Shown: piece after piece, positions 1 to 8,156 of the stretch
How the letters are laid out: each line of letters starts with the position of its first letter
Numbering within the stretch: the stretch's first letter is position 1
Assembly (NCBI RefSeq): GCF_000967965.1
Contig: NZ_LACC01000023.1
Location: 1 to 64,000 of the forward strand
DNA from: Pseudomonas fluorescens
Lineage (GTDB): Bacteria > Pseudomonadota > Gammaproteobacteria > Pseudomonadales > Pseudomonadaceae
DNA length: 64,000 nt
Direction of reading: 5' to 3'
Notes under the pieces: generated by a model
What the model was told of the DNA's origin: nothing
Database searches by the model: none
The model's input: the letters and a program-made list of their open reading frames with translations, nothing else
Made by a program: the position numbers and the translations under genes

Positions 1-324
1 CCGGTGTACGTCCACTCCAAGTTGATGATCGTCGATGACGTGTTCACCACCCACGGCTCGGCCAACATCAATACCCGGAGCATGCAGGTCGATAGCGAGC
101 TGAACATTGCCCATGAGTGGATGAGTGTGACCCAGGCAATTAGGCGGCGGTTGTGGGATCTGCATACGGATGGGAAGGGGGTGCAGGAGGATGTGGGTGA
201 TGCATTCAAGGCTTGGCAGAAAATCATCGAAACAAACAAAAAACGCCAGGAAGACAAGACAACGCCTGACGCCCCACTTGTCGAGTTTTACTACGGCAAG
301 GCCAAACTGAGCGACCTCGACTGA
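1..324 (+). CDS. Phospholipase D family protein, C-terminal part (Tle5b/PldB-like T6SS effector), cut by window start
   Basis: Only the last ~107 codons are in the window and the frame is open from base 1. The fragment begins with the second HKD motif of phospholipase D enzymes, seen as HSKLMIVDD, followed by GSANINTRSM and an acidic DSELN, the usual order downstream of this motif. The reaction expected of the family is phosphodiester hydrolysis of phospholipids. The next two genes are tandem Sel1-repeat lipoproteins, as in the P. aeruginosa pldB (Tle5b) locus, where such proteins are immunity proteins. That context makes a secreted antibacterial or anti-host lipase more likely than a cardiolipin synthase, but the N-terminal part that would settle it is outside the window. 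The stop overlaps the next start (TGATG). Confidence 0.75.
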   Translation, partial: PVYVHSKLMIVDDVFTTHGSANINTRSMQVDSELNIAHEWMSVTQAIRRRLWDLHTDGKGVQEDVGDAFKAWQKIIETNKKRQEDKTTPDAPLVEFYYGKAKLSDLD

Positions 325-1592
325 TGCGCCGTTTTCTCTTGCTCACCTGCCTGCTGTTGTCGGCTTGCGATAGCCGCAGCACCTTCAACTATCTGAAGAA
401 GGATCCTCATGTGAAACCTCTGACGGAAATCAAAGCCAATCTGGCTTTCACCTGTGCCCACGAAAATATCCCGGAAGTCAGTGCTGAATCTGACGTGCTG
501 TTTCGTTACGCCCGTTGGTTGCAGAAAAACAATCAGCTCATACCGGACAAAACTGTCGATGTCGATGTCGAAATCGAACGGTTGTACCGCATCGCCGCCG
601 AGAATGGACATTACAAAGCCAACATCAACCTGCAAAACGGGTCGATGCGCCAACGATTCCAGTTGCGTGGCGCCGAACATCTGCGTTTGAGTCAACAACT
701 GATGGATGCTGGTGTGGCGACAGGTTACTACTTTGTGGGGATCTTTCTTCAGCAGGGTTCGGCCGGGCTTAAGCAGGATCCGGAGATGGCGTTACGTTAT
801 TTTCGCAAGGCCGCAGATAAAGGCAACGCCCAGGCGCAATACGATGTGGGGGACAAGCTGGCGCCAAAGAGTATTGCCCCAGAAGTTGCCCGGCAGATGC
901 GCCGTTGTGCTGCTGAACAGGGGCATGGCAGAGCTGCTGTCATGTTGTCGATTTATTTGAGAGATGAACAAAAATACAGCGAAGCAATAGAAGTCTTGCA
1001 GATGGGCGTTGCCGGCGGAGACGAGCATTCCGCTGGTCACTTGGAGGATGCATTTAGCGGCCCTCCTAAGTCCAATTTGATGGACTACATCGGCCAGGCG
1101 GAAGACCCTGAGCGTGCCGAACGTTACAGAAGAATTCGGAAAACGCTTGCGGGTTTCTCATACGCCAACCCCAACGTCCCCGAAATCAACGAAATCCTCC
1201 CGCTGCCACCGGCCAAACTCCCTGTCTGGGACGGCAAGCTCAAATGGCTCGAAGAGCGCCGGGCCAACGTCCCACCAGAAAAGCCCAGCGAAGCGCTGAT
1301 CCACCAACTGGCCAAGGCCAAACTCCTAGACCCCACTTCCGGTCGACCGCTGCCAGCATCTCCCGATTTCATCCGGGAGCCTTACCGCAAGCTGACCTGC
1401 AACAGCGGTCAAGCCTGCCCGCAATCCGGCTATTGGAAAGCGGAAGGCATCGTCGACGAGATCCGACGTTTCGAGAAAGGCGAAATGATGCCGACCCTGA
1501 ACGTCCGGCGTAGCCATAGCCGTTTCCTGCTCGCCGACCGAATTACCGTCGCAGAGGAAAACATCGAATGGATATTGTTCGGTGAGGCCTAA
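324..1592 (+). CDS. Sel1-repeat lipoprotein, probable Tli5b-type immunity protein (copy 1)
   Basis: A 422-residue protein. It starts with a lipoprotein signal (MRRFLLLTCLLLSAC, lipobox LSAC with Cys at about residue 15), so it should be anchored in the periplasm. The middle third has Sel1/TPR-like helical repeats, for example ALRYFRKAADKGNAQAQYDV at about 153-172 and a second around 190-235. It overlaps the phospholipase D gene by TGATG, so translation is probably coupled. In P. aeruginosa the proteins after PldB (PA5086-PA5088) are of this kind and neutralise the effector in the periplasm; here the role is inferred from family and position. It is a clear paralogue of the next gene, with near-identical blocks around GHYKANINLQNG and VARQMRRCAAEQGHG. 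Confidence 0.8.
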   Translation: MRRFLLLTCLLLSACDSRSTFNYLKKDPHVKPLTEIKANLAFTCAHENIPEVSAESDVLFRYARWLQKNNQLIPDKTVDVDVEIERLYRIAAENGHYKANINLQNGSMRQRFQLRGAEHLRLSQQLMDAGVATGYYFVGIFLQQGSAGLKQDPEMALRYFRKAADKGNAQAQYDVGDKLAPKSIAPEVARQMRRCAAEQGHGRAAVMLSIYLRDEQKYSEAIEVLQMGVAGGDEHSAGHLEDAFSGPPKSNLMDYIGQAEDPERAERYRRIRKTLAGFSYANPNVPEINEILPLPPAKLPVWDGKLKWLEERRANVPPEKPSEALIHQLAKAKLLDPTSGRPLPASPDFIREPYRKLTCNSGQACPQSGYWKAEGIVDEIRRFEKGEMMPTLNVRRSHSRFLLADRITVAEENIEWILFGEA

Positions 1593-2865
1593 GCATTTAT
1601 GGGGCTGTTTGATACTCATCGCCTTGACCGGCTGTGGCGCTAACAATGCCGAGCCTTTGTCGGTGGACTTTGTAAACCCGCTCACCGATATCAACATTAG
1701 TCTCGCCTTTACCTGCCAACACGAAACAATTCCGGCGACCTCCGCCGAGGCCGATATGCTGTTCCAATACGCGCGCTGGTTGCAAAAGAACAATCAACTC
1801 AAACAGGACAAGACTGTTGATGCAGAGATCGAGCGCTTGTACCGCATCGCCAGTGAGAACGGCCATTACAAAGCCAATATCAACCTGCAGAACGGTGCCA
1901 TGCGCGGTACTTTCAAACTCCGTGGTGAAGAGCATTTGCGCATGAGTGAGCAACTGATCAACGCCGGAGTGGCAACGGGATATTACTTTGTCGGCATCTT
2001 CCTGCAGCACGGCGCAGCCGGGCTGCAGAAAGATCACGAAATAGCGTTGCGTTACTATCGCAAAGCCGCTGATGAAGGTAATGCACTGGCTCAAGCCTAT
2101 ATCGCAGACAAGTTGGCGCCGATCGACGTCGCCCCGGACGTTGCCCGGCAGATGCGCCGTTGCGCAGCAGAACAAGGTCATGGTAAATCAGCCCTCGCCC
2201 TAGGGGTCCACTTTAAGAACAAAGGAAAGTACCAAGAAGCGCTTGAGCTCTTCCAGATGGGCGTTGTAGCTGGTAACGACGGCGCTGCCGGCCGATTGGA
2301 AAAAGGCTTCCGTGACCCTAAGCCAGATAATCGCTTGCACTACCTCGGTCAACAGGAAGACCTCGAACGCGCCGATCGCTACGAAAAAATCTGGAAAATC
2401 CTCTCGGGCTACTCCTACGCCAATCCCAAAGTCCCCGAGATCAACGAAATCGTCCCACTGCCACCCGCGCCGTTGCCATCCTGGGACGGCAAACTCAAAT
2501 GGCTCGAAGAACGCCTGGCCAATGTCCCCCCTGAAAAACCCAGCGAAGCGCTGATCAACCAACTGGCCAAAGCCAAGCTTCTGGATCCGGCCACTGGACA
2601 GGGGCTACCGGGATCGCCTGCATTTAGCCAATCTCATTTGTCGGCACCGAACTGCCATAGCGGCCAAGCCTGTCCGGTAAGTGGATACTGGAAGGTGGGC
2701 TGGCTTCCCCGCCACCACTCAGTAGACAGGAGCGTCGCTCGGTATTTCGAACAGGGCGAGATCTTGCCGACACAACTGGTCCAGCGCTACCAGATGCGCA
2801 TTTGGCCCTTTTCCGACAGGATCACACGACACGAACAAGCGGTTGAATGGTACCTGCTCGGGTGA
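1582..2865 (+). CDS. Sel1-repeat lipoprotein, probable Tli5b-type immunity protein (copy 2)
   Basis: A 427-residue paralogue of the preceding gene, made by tandem duplication. It starts at GTG 11 bases inside the previous gene, consistent with translational coupling. The N-terminus (MRPKHLWGCLILIALTGC) is a lipoprotein signal with lipobox LTGC. The Sel1-like repeats are at the same places as in copy 1 (ALRYYRKAADEGNALAQAY; VARQMRRCAAEQGHG), and the C-terminal region keeps the Pro-rich block around NPKVPEINEIVPLPPA. Divergence between the copies is concentrated in the signal peptide and the last ~70 residues, including the stretch after the shared SGQACPxSGYWK. That pattern suggests variation at the effector-binding or membrane-facing ends, but this is inference. 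Confidence 0.8.
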   Translation: MRPKHLWGCLILIALTGCGANNAEPLSVDFVNPLTDINISLAFTCQHETIPATSAEADMLFQYARWLQKNNQLKQDKTVDAEIERLYRIASENGHYKANINLQNGAMRGTFKLRGEEHLRMSEQLINAGVATGYYFVGIFLQHGAAGLQKDHEIALRYYRKAADEGNALAQAYIADKLAPIDVAPDVARQMRRCAAEQGHGKSALALGVHFKNKGKYQEALELFQMGVVAGNDGAAGRLEKGFRDPKPDNRLHYLGQQEDLERADRYEKIWKILSGYSYANPKVPEINEIVPLPPAPLPSWDGKLKWLEERLANVPPEKPSEALINQLAKAKLLDPATGQGLPGSPAFSQSHLSAPNCHSGQACPVSGYWKVGWLPRHHSVDRSVARYFEQGEILPTQLVQRYQMRIWPFSDRITRHEQAVEWYLLG

Positions 2866-2955
2866 TGGACCACTTTGAAGGAGCGACCGCAGGCTGCGAT
2901 ATTTTCATTTGGGATGTCGTTACAATCGGCTCTTTTCCCCCTGGAGCAGACTTCC

Positions 2956-3555
2956 ATGAGCGTTTCCCACCGCCGTCCGGTTCCCTTGTCCAAGGCCTAT
3001 CGTCTGCTCAATCATGGCCCGACCGTGCTGGTCAGCGCAGCCCACGGTGGTCAGCGCAATATCATGGCGGCAGCCTGGGCCATGCCGCTGGATTTCGAAC
3101 CACCGAAAATTGCCGTGGTGCTGGACAAGTCCACCTGGACTCGCCAGTTGCTGGAGGCCTCGGGCACTTTTGTGCTGAACGTTCCTTGCGCCGCCCAGGT
3201 CGACATTGTGCAGACCGTCGGTTCGACCTCCGGCCTGGAATTGACCCAGGGTCAGGGGCGCGACAAGTTTGAGACCTACGACTTGCAGACGTTCACCGGC
3301 GAGTCGGTTGATGCGCCGATGCTCGAAGGCTGCGTGGCCTGGCTGGAATGTCGCCTGCTGCCCGAGCCGAACAACCACCAGCAGTACGATCTGTTCCTGG
3401 CCGAAGTGATTGCCGCCCAGGCTGACGAACGTGTGTTCAGCGAAGGGCGCTGGCACTTCGAAGGGCAAGATGCCTTGCGCACTTTGCACCACGTGGCGGG
3501 CGGGCACTTCCTGACCATTGGTGAGCCGGTGGACGGCAAGACCTTGCAGGCTTGA
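2956..3555 (+). CDS. Flavin reductase-like domain protein (FMN-binding split barrel)
   Basis: 199 residues from the ATG at 2956. The open frame extends upstream to 2875, but the segment before 2956 reads like non-coding DNA and a GGAG lies 8-12 bases before this ATG. The sequence AYRLLNHGPTVLVSA followed by GQRNIMAAAWAMPLDFEPPK is typical of the DIM6/NTAB flavin reductase-like family, in which FMN is held in a split beta-barrel. Known members reduce FMN or serve as oxygenase partners; nothing here identifies a partner enzyme. It stands alone between the Sel1 lipoproteins and a convergent cupin gene. Confidence 0.8.
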   Translation: MSVSHRRPVPLSKAYRLLNHGPTVLVSAAHGGQRNIMAAAWAMPLDFEPPKIAVVLDKSTWTRQLLEASGTFVLNVPCAAQVDIVQTVGSTSGLELTQGQGRDKFETYDLQTFTGESVDAPMLEGCVAWLECRLLPEPNNHQQYDLFLAEVIAAQADERVFSEGRWHFEGQDALRTLHHVAGGHFLTIGEPVDGKTLQA

Positions 3556-3567
3556 GCCGGTCAGCGC

Positions 3568-3936
3568 TCAAATCCACACATCATTCTCGGCCGTGCGCTC
3601 ACCACCTTCGCTGCCGGTGTTGAGCACGCCCTTGGGTTCAATCAGCAGGAGTTTTACCTCCTGCTCGGCACAGGGTTTGTGCTCGACGCCTTTGGGCACC
3701 ACGTACATTTCCCCTGCGTTCACCAGCACGTGGCCATCGCGAAAATCGATGCGCAACCGGCCTTCGAGCACGATGAAGGTTTCGTCGGTATCGAGGTGGT
3801 CGTGCCAGATAAAATCCCCCAGCAACTTCACCACCTTGAACTGGTAGTCGTTCATTTCGGCGATGACCCGGGGCGACCAGTGGGAATCGATCCGGCTGAT
3901 TTTTTCAGCGAAGTTCAGGCTTTCGTAAGCGTTCAT
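3568..3936 (-). CDS. Small single-domain cupin protein
   Basis: 122 residues, one cupin barrel. Motif 1 is visible as WHDHLDTDETFIVLEGRLRI (about residues 44-63), giving the His, His and Glu metal ligands. Motif 2 is around GEMYVVPKGVEHKPCA, with a conserved His at about 85. A divalent metal in the barrel is therefore expected. Small cupins of this form occur as isomerases, dioxygenases or sensor domains, and the sequence does not choose between them. It is convergent with the flavin reductase-like gene and lies about 75 bases downstream of the AraC-type regulator on the same strand, so the regulator may share its transcript. Confidence 0.8.
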   Translation of the reverse strand: MNAYESLNFAEKISRIDSHWSPRVIAEMNDYQFKVVKLLGDFIWHDHLDTDETFIVLEGRLRIDFRDGHVLVNAGEMYVVPKGVEHKPCAEQEVKLLLIEPKGVLNTGSEGGERTAENDVWI

Positions 3937-4012
3937 GTAACAGCTCTCATGGAGGTTGGTGAACCCACGATAGCCAGCGACTCAACGCGCTTCTTGTACG
4001 ATTGTGCGTGGC

Positions 4013-4822
4013 TCAACGGCGCTGCATGTTCATCCAGCGGGCCGGTGACAGGCCGTAGGTCTTGCTGAATTGCCGCGTCATGTGGCTCTGGTCGGTGAAA
4101 CCTGCGATCAGCGCGGCGCTGACCAGGCTCTGACCCTGGATCAGCAGCGCACGGACCATGTCCAGGCGGCGCATGGTCAGGTAGCGGTAGGGGCTGGTGC
4201 CGAACAACAAGCGGAAATCCCGGGACAGGCTCCAGCGATCCCGACCACTGTGCTGTGCCAGTTCCTCCAGGGTCACGGTGCGATCCAGGGCGCTATGGAT
4301 GTATTCCCGCGCCCGCTGCGCGGCCACGTAATCGAACCCCGAGCGTTTGCCCGGTGCACCGGAAACCGCGCTCATGGCTTGTGCCAGATCGAACAGCGCG
4401 TCCTGTTCCTTCAGTGGATCGAGCGGGCAATCCAGGCTGTGCAGCAAAGCGCCCGTGGCGGCGAACAGGCGGGGATCGTTCGACAACCCGGTCTTGATGA
4501 ACGGCAGCGCTTGCCCGCCGAGCATCTGCTGGATCAGCGCCGGTTCGATGTACATCATCCGGTACTGGAAACCGGACTCGGTCCCGGCCTCGCCATCGTG
4601 GGCTTCGTCCGGGTGCAGCACGATCGTTGCGCCCGGCAGGCTGTGACGCCAGCCGCCGCGATACTGAAAGCTCTGCACCCCGGCCAGGGTGTGGCCGATG
4701 GCATAGGTGTCGTGGCGGTGAAGGTCGTAGCCATGGCCGGCAAAAAACGCCTCGAAACGCTGCAGCCCGCCGACATCGGGCGCGCGAAGGAACCAGTCAT
4801 TGCGAGGCGGACGCTTGGCCAT
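4013..4822 (-). CDS. AraC family transcriptional regulator
   Basis: About 269 residues from the ATG at 4822; a GTG at 4855 in frame is an alternative start. The N-terminal part is a cupin-type ligand-binding domain (FFAGHGYDLHRHDTYAIGHT, then LPGATIVLHPDEAHDGEAG). The C-terminal ~100 residues are two helix-turn-helix units: VTLEELAQHSGRDRWSLSRDF and the AraC signature running to RQFSKTYGLSPARWMN. It probably senses a small molecule and controls nearby genes. The cupin gene immediately downstream is the only same-strand neighbour, while ddl lies divergently. The effector and targets cannot be read from the sequence. Confidence 0.88.
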   Translation of the reverse strand: MAKRPPRNDWFLRAPDVGGLQRFEAFFAGHGYDLHRHDTYAIGHTLAGVQSFQYRGGWRHSLPGATIVLHPDEAHDGEAGTESGFQYRMMYIEPALIQQMLGGQALPFIKTGLSNDPRLFAATGALLHSLDCPLDPLKEQDALFDLAQAMSAVSGAPGKRSGFDYVAAQRAREYIHSALDRTVTLEELAQHSGRDRWSLSRDFRLLFGTSPYRYLTMRRLDMVRALLIQGQSLVSAALIAGFTDQSHMTRQFSKTYGLSPARWMNMQRR

Positions 4823-4987
4823 GGTGATGATCGTCTTGAGCTTGATGCACAACACGGTAACCCAGCCGGCGGTTCCCTGTCTTCTGATCGGAAGGCGGCT
4901 TATCGGCTAGAAAACCAAGAGCAAATACTGCACCGTGGGGCGCATTCGCTACAGGTTGTTTTTTATTTGTCAGGATGAGGCCAGGTC

Positions 4988-6082
4988 ATGAGCAAATTGC
5001 GTGTGGGGATCATTTTCGGGGGCCGTTCGGCCGAGCATGAGGTGTCGTTGCAGTCGGCGAAAAACATCGTCGATGCGCTGGATCGTTCACGCTTCGAGCC
5101 GGTACTGATCGGCATCGACAAACAAGGCCATTGGCACCTCAACGACCCTTCCAGCTTTTTGCTGAACCAGGAAAACCCGGCGCTGATCGCGCTCAACCAG
5201 TCCAACCGCGAACTGGCCGTGGTGCCGGGCAAAGCCACTCAGCAACTGGTGGAAACCTCCAGCCAGGAAATGCTCGGTCACGTCGATGTGATCTTCCCGA
5301 TTGTCCACGGCACCCTCGGTGAAGACGGTTGCCTGCAAGGCTTGCTGCGCATGGCCGATCTGCCGTTTGTCGGCTCCGATGTGCTCGGCTCGGCCGTGTG
5401 CATGGACAAGGACATCAGCAAGCGCCTGCTGCGCGATGCCGGCCTGGCCGTGACGCCGTTCGTGACATTGACCCGCGCCACGGCGGCGCGCACCGGGTTT
5501 GCCGAGGTGCGGGGCAAGTTGGGTTTGCCGCTGTTCGTCAAACCGGCGAATCAGGGCTCTTCCGTGGGCGTGAGCAAGGTCACCGACGAGGCTGAGTACA
5601 GTGCTGCGGTGGAACTGGCCTTGAGTTTCGATACCAAGGTGTTGATCGAATCTGCCGTCAGCGGCCGCGAGATTGAATGCGCGGTGCTCGGCAATGAAGA
5701 CGCCATCGCCAGTGGCTGCGGCGAGATCGTGGTACGCAGCGGGTTCTACTCCTACGACAGCAAGTACATCGACGACACGGCTGCTGAAGTGGTGGTACCG
5801 GCCAATATCAGCGTCGAGGCCAGCGAACGCATTCGCGCCCTGGCCGTCGAGGCATTTCAGGTGCTGGGCTGCTCCGGCCTGGCCCGCGTCGACGTGTTCC
5901 TGACCGACAGCGGCGAAGTGCTGATCAACGAAATCAACTCGCTGCCCGGCTTCACCCGCATCAGCATGTACCCGAAGCTGTGGCAGGCCACCGGCATGAC
6001 CTACAGCGAACTGGTGACGCGACTGATCGAACTGGCGCTGGAAAAACACCAGGTTCGGCAGGGGTTGAAGATCAGTCGATAA
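4988..6082 (+). CDS. ddlA: D-alanine--D-alanine ligase (DdlA-type)
   Basis: 364 residues, the length of DdlA-type enzymes (DdlB is nearer 310). It joins two D-Ala molecules using ATP, in the cytoplasm, for peptidoglycan precursor synthesis. The start is MSKLRVGIIFGGRSAEHEVS, with the usual GGxSxEHxVS. The glycine-rich loop region VKPANQGSSVGVSKV and the C-terminal EINSLPGFTRISMYPKL carry the ATP/Mg and substrate-binding residues. The gene is outside the division/cell wall cluster where ddlB normally sits, so this is probably the second ligase of the genome. A possible GGATGAGG ribosome binding site precedes the start at 4988, and a hairpin terminator follows. Confidence 0.93.
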   Translation: MSKLRVGIIFGGRSAEHEVSLQSAKNIVDALDRSRFEPVLIGIDKQGHWHLNDPSSFLLNQENPALIALNQSNRELAVVPGKATQQLVETSSQEMLGHVDVIFPIVHGTLGEDGCLQGLLRMADLPFVGSDVLGSAVCMDKDISKRLLRDAGLAVTPFVTLTRATAARTGFAEVRGKLGLPLFVKPANQGSSVGVSKVTDEAEYSAAVELALSFDTKVLIESAVSGREIECAVLGNEDAIASGCGEIVVRSGFYSYDSKYIDDTAAEVVVPANISVEASERIRALAVEAFQVLGCSGLARVDVFLTDSGEVLINEINSLPGFTRISMYPKLWQATGMTYSELVTRLIELALEKHQVRQGLKISR

Positions 6083-6110
6083 GCGCTGCTGATTTTCGCT
6101 TGTGTACATA

Positions 6111-6140
6111 AAAAGGGCCTACCCACCGGTAAGCCCTTTC
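6111..6140. terminator. Bidirectional rho-independent terminator between ddlA and ggt
   Basis: The arms AAAGGGCcTACC and GGTAaGCCCTTT surround a 4-base loop, with A-rich sequence on the left and T/C-rich sequence on the right. It lies between the convergent ddlA and gamma-glutamyltransferase stop codons and could serve both strands. Confidence 0.7.
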
Positions 6141-6157
6141 TCATCCACGCGTACGAC

Positions 6158-7990
6158 TCAATCCCCCAACGCTTGCCCCTCACGCCGTGGATCGGCCCCG
6201 CCTGTCAGCGACGCTTTGCCTTGGGCGTCCTTGACCCGGACGATCGTCTGGGTCCCGCTGGTCATGTCGATCTCGCTCACGCTGTGCCCTTTGTCTTTCA
6301 GCGCCTGAATCAGCGTCGGGCTGAACTGCCCCTGTTCCAGTTCGGTCGGGCCGTTGCGGCTGCCGAAATTGGGCAGGTTGATGGCCGCCTGGGCATCGAG
6401 GTTCCAGTCGAGCAGGCCGATGGTGGATTTGGCCACGTATTCGATGATTTGCGAGCCGCCGGGGGAACCGACGGTGGCGAGGAATTCGCCACTCTGGCGG
6501 TCGAAGATCAGGGTCGGGGCCATGGAGGAGCGCGGGCGTTTGCCAGGCTCGACGCGGTTGGCGACTTTTTGCCCGTTTTCCTCGGGGATGAACGAGAAGT
6601 CGGTCATCTCGTTGTTGAGCATGAAACCCTGAACCATGATGTGCGAGCCGAACGCCGATTCGATGGTGGTGGTCATCGACACGGCACCGCCGGTGTCATC
6701 GACGGCCACCACTTGCGAGGTGGAAATCCGCAGCGGCGAACGATCCGGCGCATAGGCCACCCGGATGCCCGGCGGCGTGCCGGGTTTGGCCGTGCCCATG
6801 CTGCGTTCGCCAATCAGGGCGGCGCGGCTGGCGAGGTAGGTCCGGTCGACCAGGCCCTTGACCGGCACGGGTACGAAGTCTGTATCGGCGACGTACTGAG
6901 CTCGGTCGGCGTAGGCCAGGCGTTCGGCTTCAGAGATCAGGTGCACGGCTTGCGGGTCGGGTTCGATGCCGGCCGGGGCCGTGGTCTTGACCGGTTTCAG
7001 CGGCACCAGCGCCAAGCGTTTATCGCGGGTCTCCAGGGCTTGCAGCGTGCCGAGGATCTGCGCCACGGCGATCCCGCCCGACGACGGCGGCGGCATGCCG
7101 CAGACTTGCCAGCGCTTGTAGTCGGTGCACAGTGGCGCGCGCTCCTTGGCCTGGTAGTTGGCGAGATCGCTCACGGACAGGCTGCCGGGGTTCGCGTGAC
7201 CCTGCACCTTGGCTGCGATTTCCTCGGCGACCGGGCCTTTGTACAGGGCATCCGGGCCTTCATGGGCGATGCGTTTGAACACGGCGGCCAGTGCCGGGTT
7301 CTTCAAGCTTGTGCCGACGGCTTTTGGGCTGCCATCGGCATTACGGAAGTAAGCCATCATTTCCGCTGAGCGCGGCATGGACGAATCTGCGGCGATCAAC
7401 TGGTGCAGGCGTGGCGAAATGGCGAAGCCTTGTTCGGCGAGCCGGATGGCTGGTTCTAACAGCTGCGCCCAGGGCAGGCGTCCGTGTTTTTGATGGGCCA
7501 GTTCCAGGGCGCGCAATACACCGGGCGTGCCCACCGAGCGGCCGCCAATCTGCGCCTGGGTGAACCCCATCGGTTGTCCATTGGCTTGCAGGAAAAGCTT
7601 CTCGGTGGCGCCGGCCGGGGCGGTTTCACGCCCGTCGTAGGTGCGCACGGCCTTGCCATCCCAAAGTACGATCAATGCGCCGCCACCGATGCCCGAAGAC
7701 TGTGGCTCGACCAGCGTCAGCACCGCTTGCATCGCAATCGCCGCGTCGATGGCCGAGCCGCCCCGGCGCAGCATCTCCCGCCCGGCTTCGGCCGCCAGCG
7801 GGTTGGCTGCCGCAGCCATGTATTTCTCGGCGTGTTGAGTTTTAAGGTCGGTGCGGAAACCGGAAGCGCTTTCCGGTGCGAGTGGCAGCGTCGGCACCGA
7901 AGCGTTGTTGCACGCGGTAAGGGTCAAGGCGCTGGCGAGCAGAACCAGGGCTGGCAGGCGATAGCGGCGCAAAGGGAAGGTTGAGAACAC
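6158..7990 (-). CDS. ggt: Gamma-glutamyltransferase, predicted lipoprotein
   Basis: 610 residues, a full-length gamma-glutamyltransferase of the Ntn-hydrolase fold. It transfers or hydrolyses the gamma-glutamyl group of glutathione and related compounds in the periplasm. The N-terminus (LVLLASALTLTAC, Cys at about 27) is a lipoprotein signal rather than a simple Sec signal. GGSAIDAAIAMQ at 77-88 and DGRETAP near 119-125 are large-subunit motifs, the Arg of the latter binding substrate carboxylate. By alignment with E. coli Ggt the self-cleavage nucleophile is Thr424 (RISTSQVV), followed by GGAVSMTTT at 434-442. The oxyanion GSPGGSQII lies further on. Its processing is predicted, not visible. 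It is a single gene, convergent with ddlA. Confidence 0.92.
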   Translation of the reverse strand: MFSTFPLRRYRLPALVLLASALTLTACNNASVPTLPLAPESASGFRTDLKTQHAEKYMAAAANPLAAEAGREMLRRGGSAIDAAIAMQAVLTLVEPQSSGIGGGALIVLWDGKAVRTYDGRETAPAGATEKLFLQANGQPMGFTQAQIGGRSVGTPGVLRALELAHQKHGRLPWAQLLEPAIRLAEQGFAISPRLHQLIAADSSMPRSAEMMAYFRNADGSPKAVGTSLKNPALAAVFKRIAHEGPDALYKGPVAEEIAAKVQGHANPGSLSVSDLANYQAKERAPLCTDYKRWQVCGMPPPSSGGIAVAQILGTLQALETRDKRLALVPLKPVKTTAPAGIEPDPQAVHLISEAERLAYADRAQYVADTDFVPVPVKGLVDRTYLASRAALIGERSMGTAKPGTPPGIRVAYAPDRSPLRISTSQVVAVDDTGGAVSMTTTIESAFGSHIMVQGFMLNNEMTDFSFIPEENGQKVANRVEPGKRPRSSMAPTLIFDRQSGEFLATVGSPGGSQIIEYVAKSTIGLLDWNLDAQAAINLPNFGSRNGPTELEQGQFSPTLIQALKDKGHSVSEIDMTSGTQTIVRVKDAQGKASLTGGADPRREGQALGD

Positions 7991-8156
7991 GTGGGGTACT
8001 CCGTCCGTTGGATCTACGATCAGCCGACTTTATCGGCCGACCGGTAGGGACGCAAACCGGGTCCTGCGGCACCGACGTTTTTGTCCTTCATCAATGGCGG
8101 GATTTTCTGTAGGGTCATTGCTAACAGGCAGGCCGGAAAACCAACAAGAGGCAGAC

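Noticed and set aside
1..324. Cardiolipin synthase
   Set aside because: HKD motif alone would fit, but the overlapping Sel1 lipoproteins match the Tle5b locus; kept only as an alternative because the N-terminus is missing.
6102..6110. TGTACATAA near ddlA as another LitR-type site
   Set aside because: It lies at a gene end next to a terminator with no second element at the right distance.
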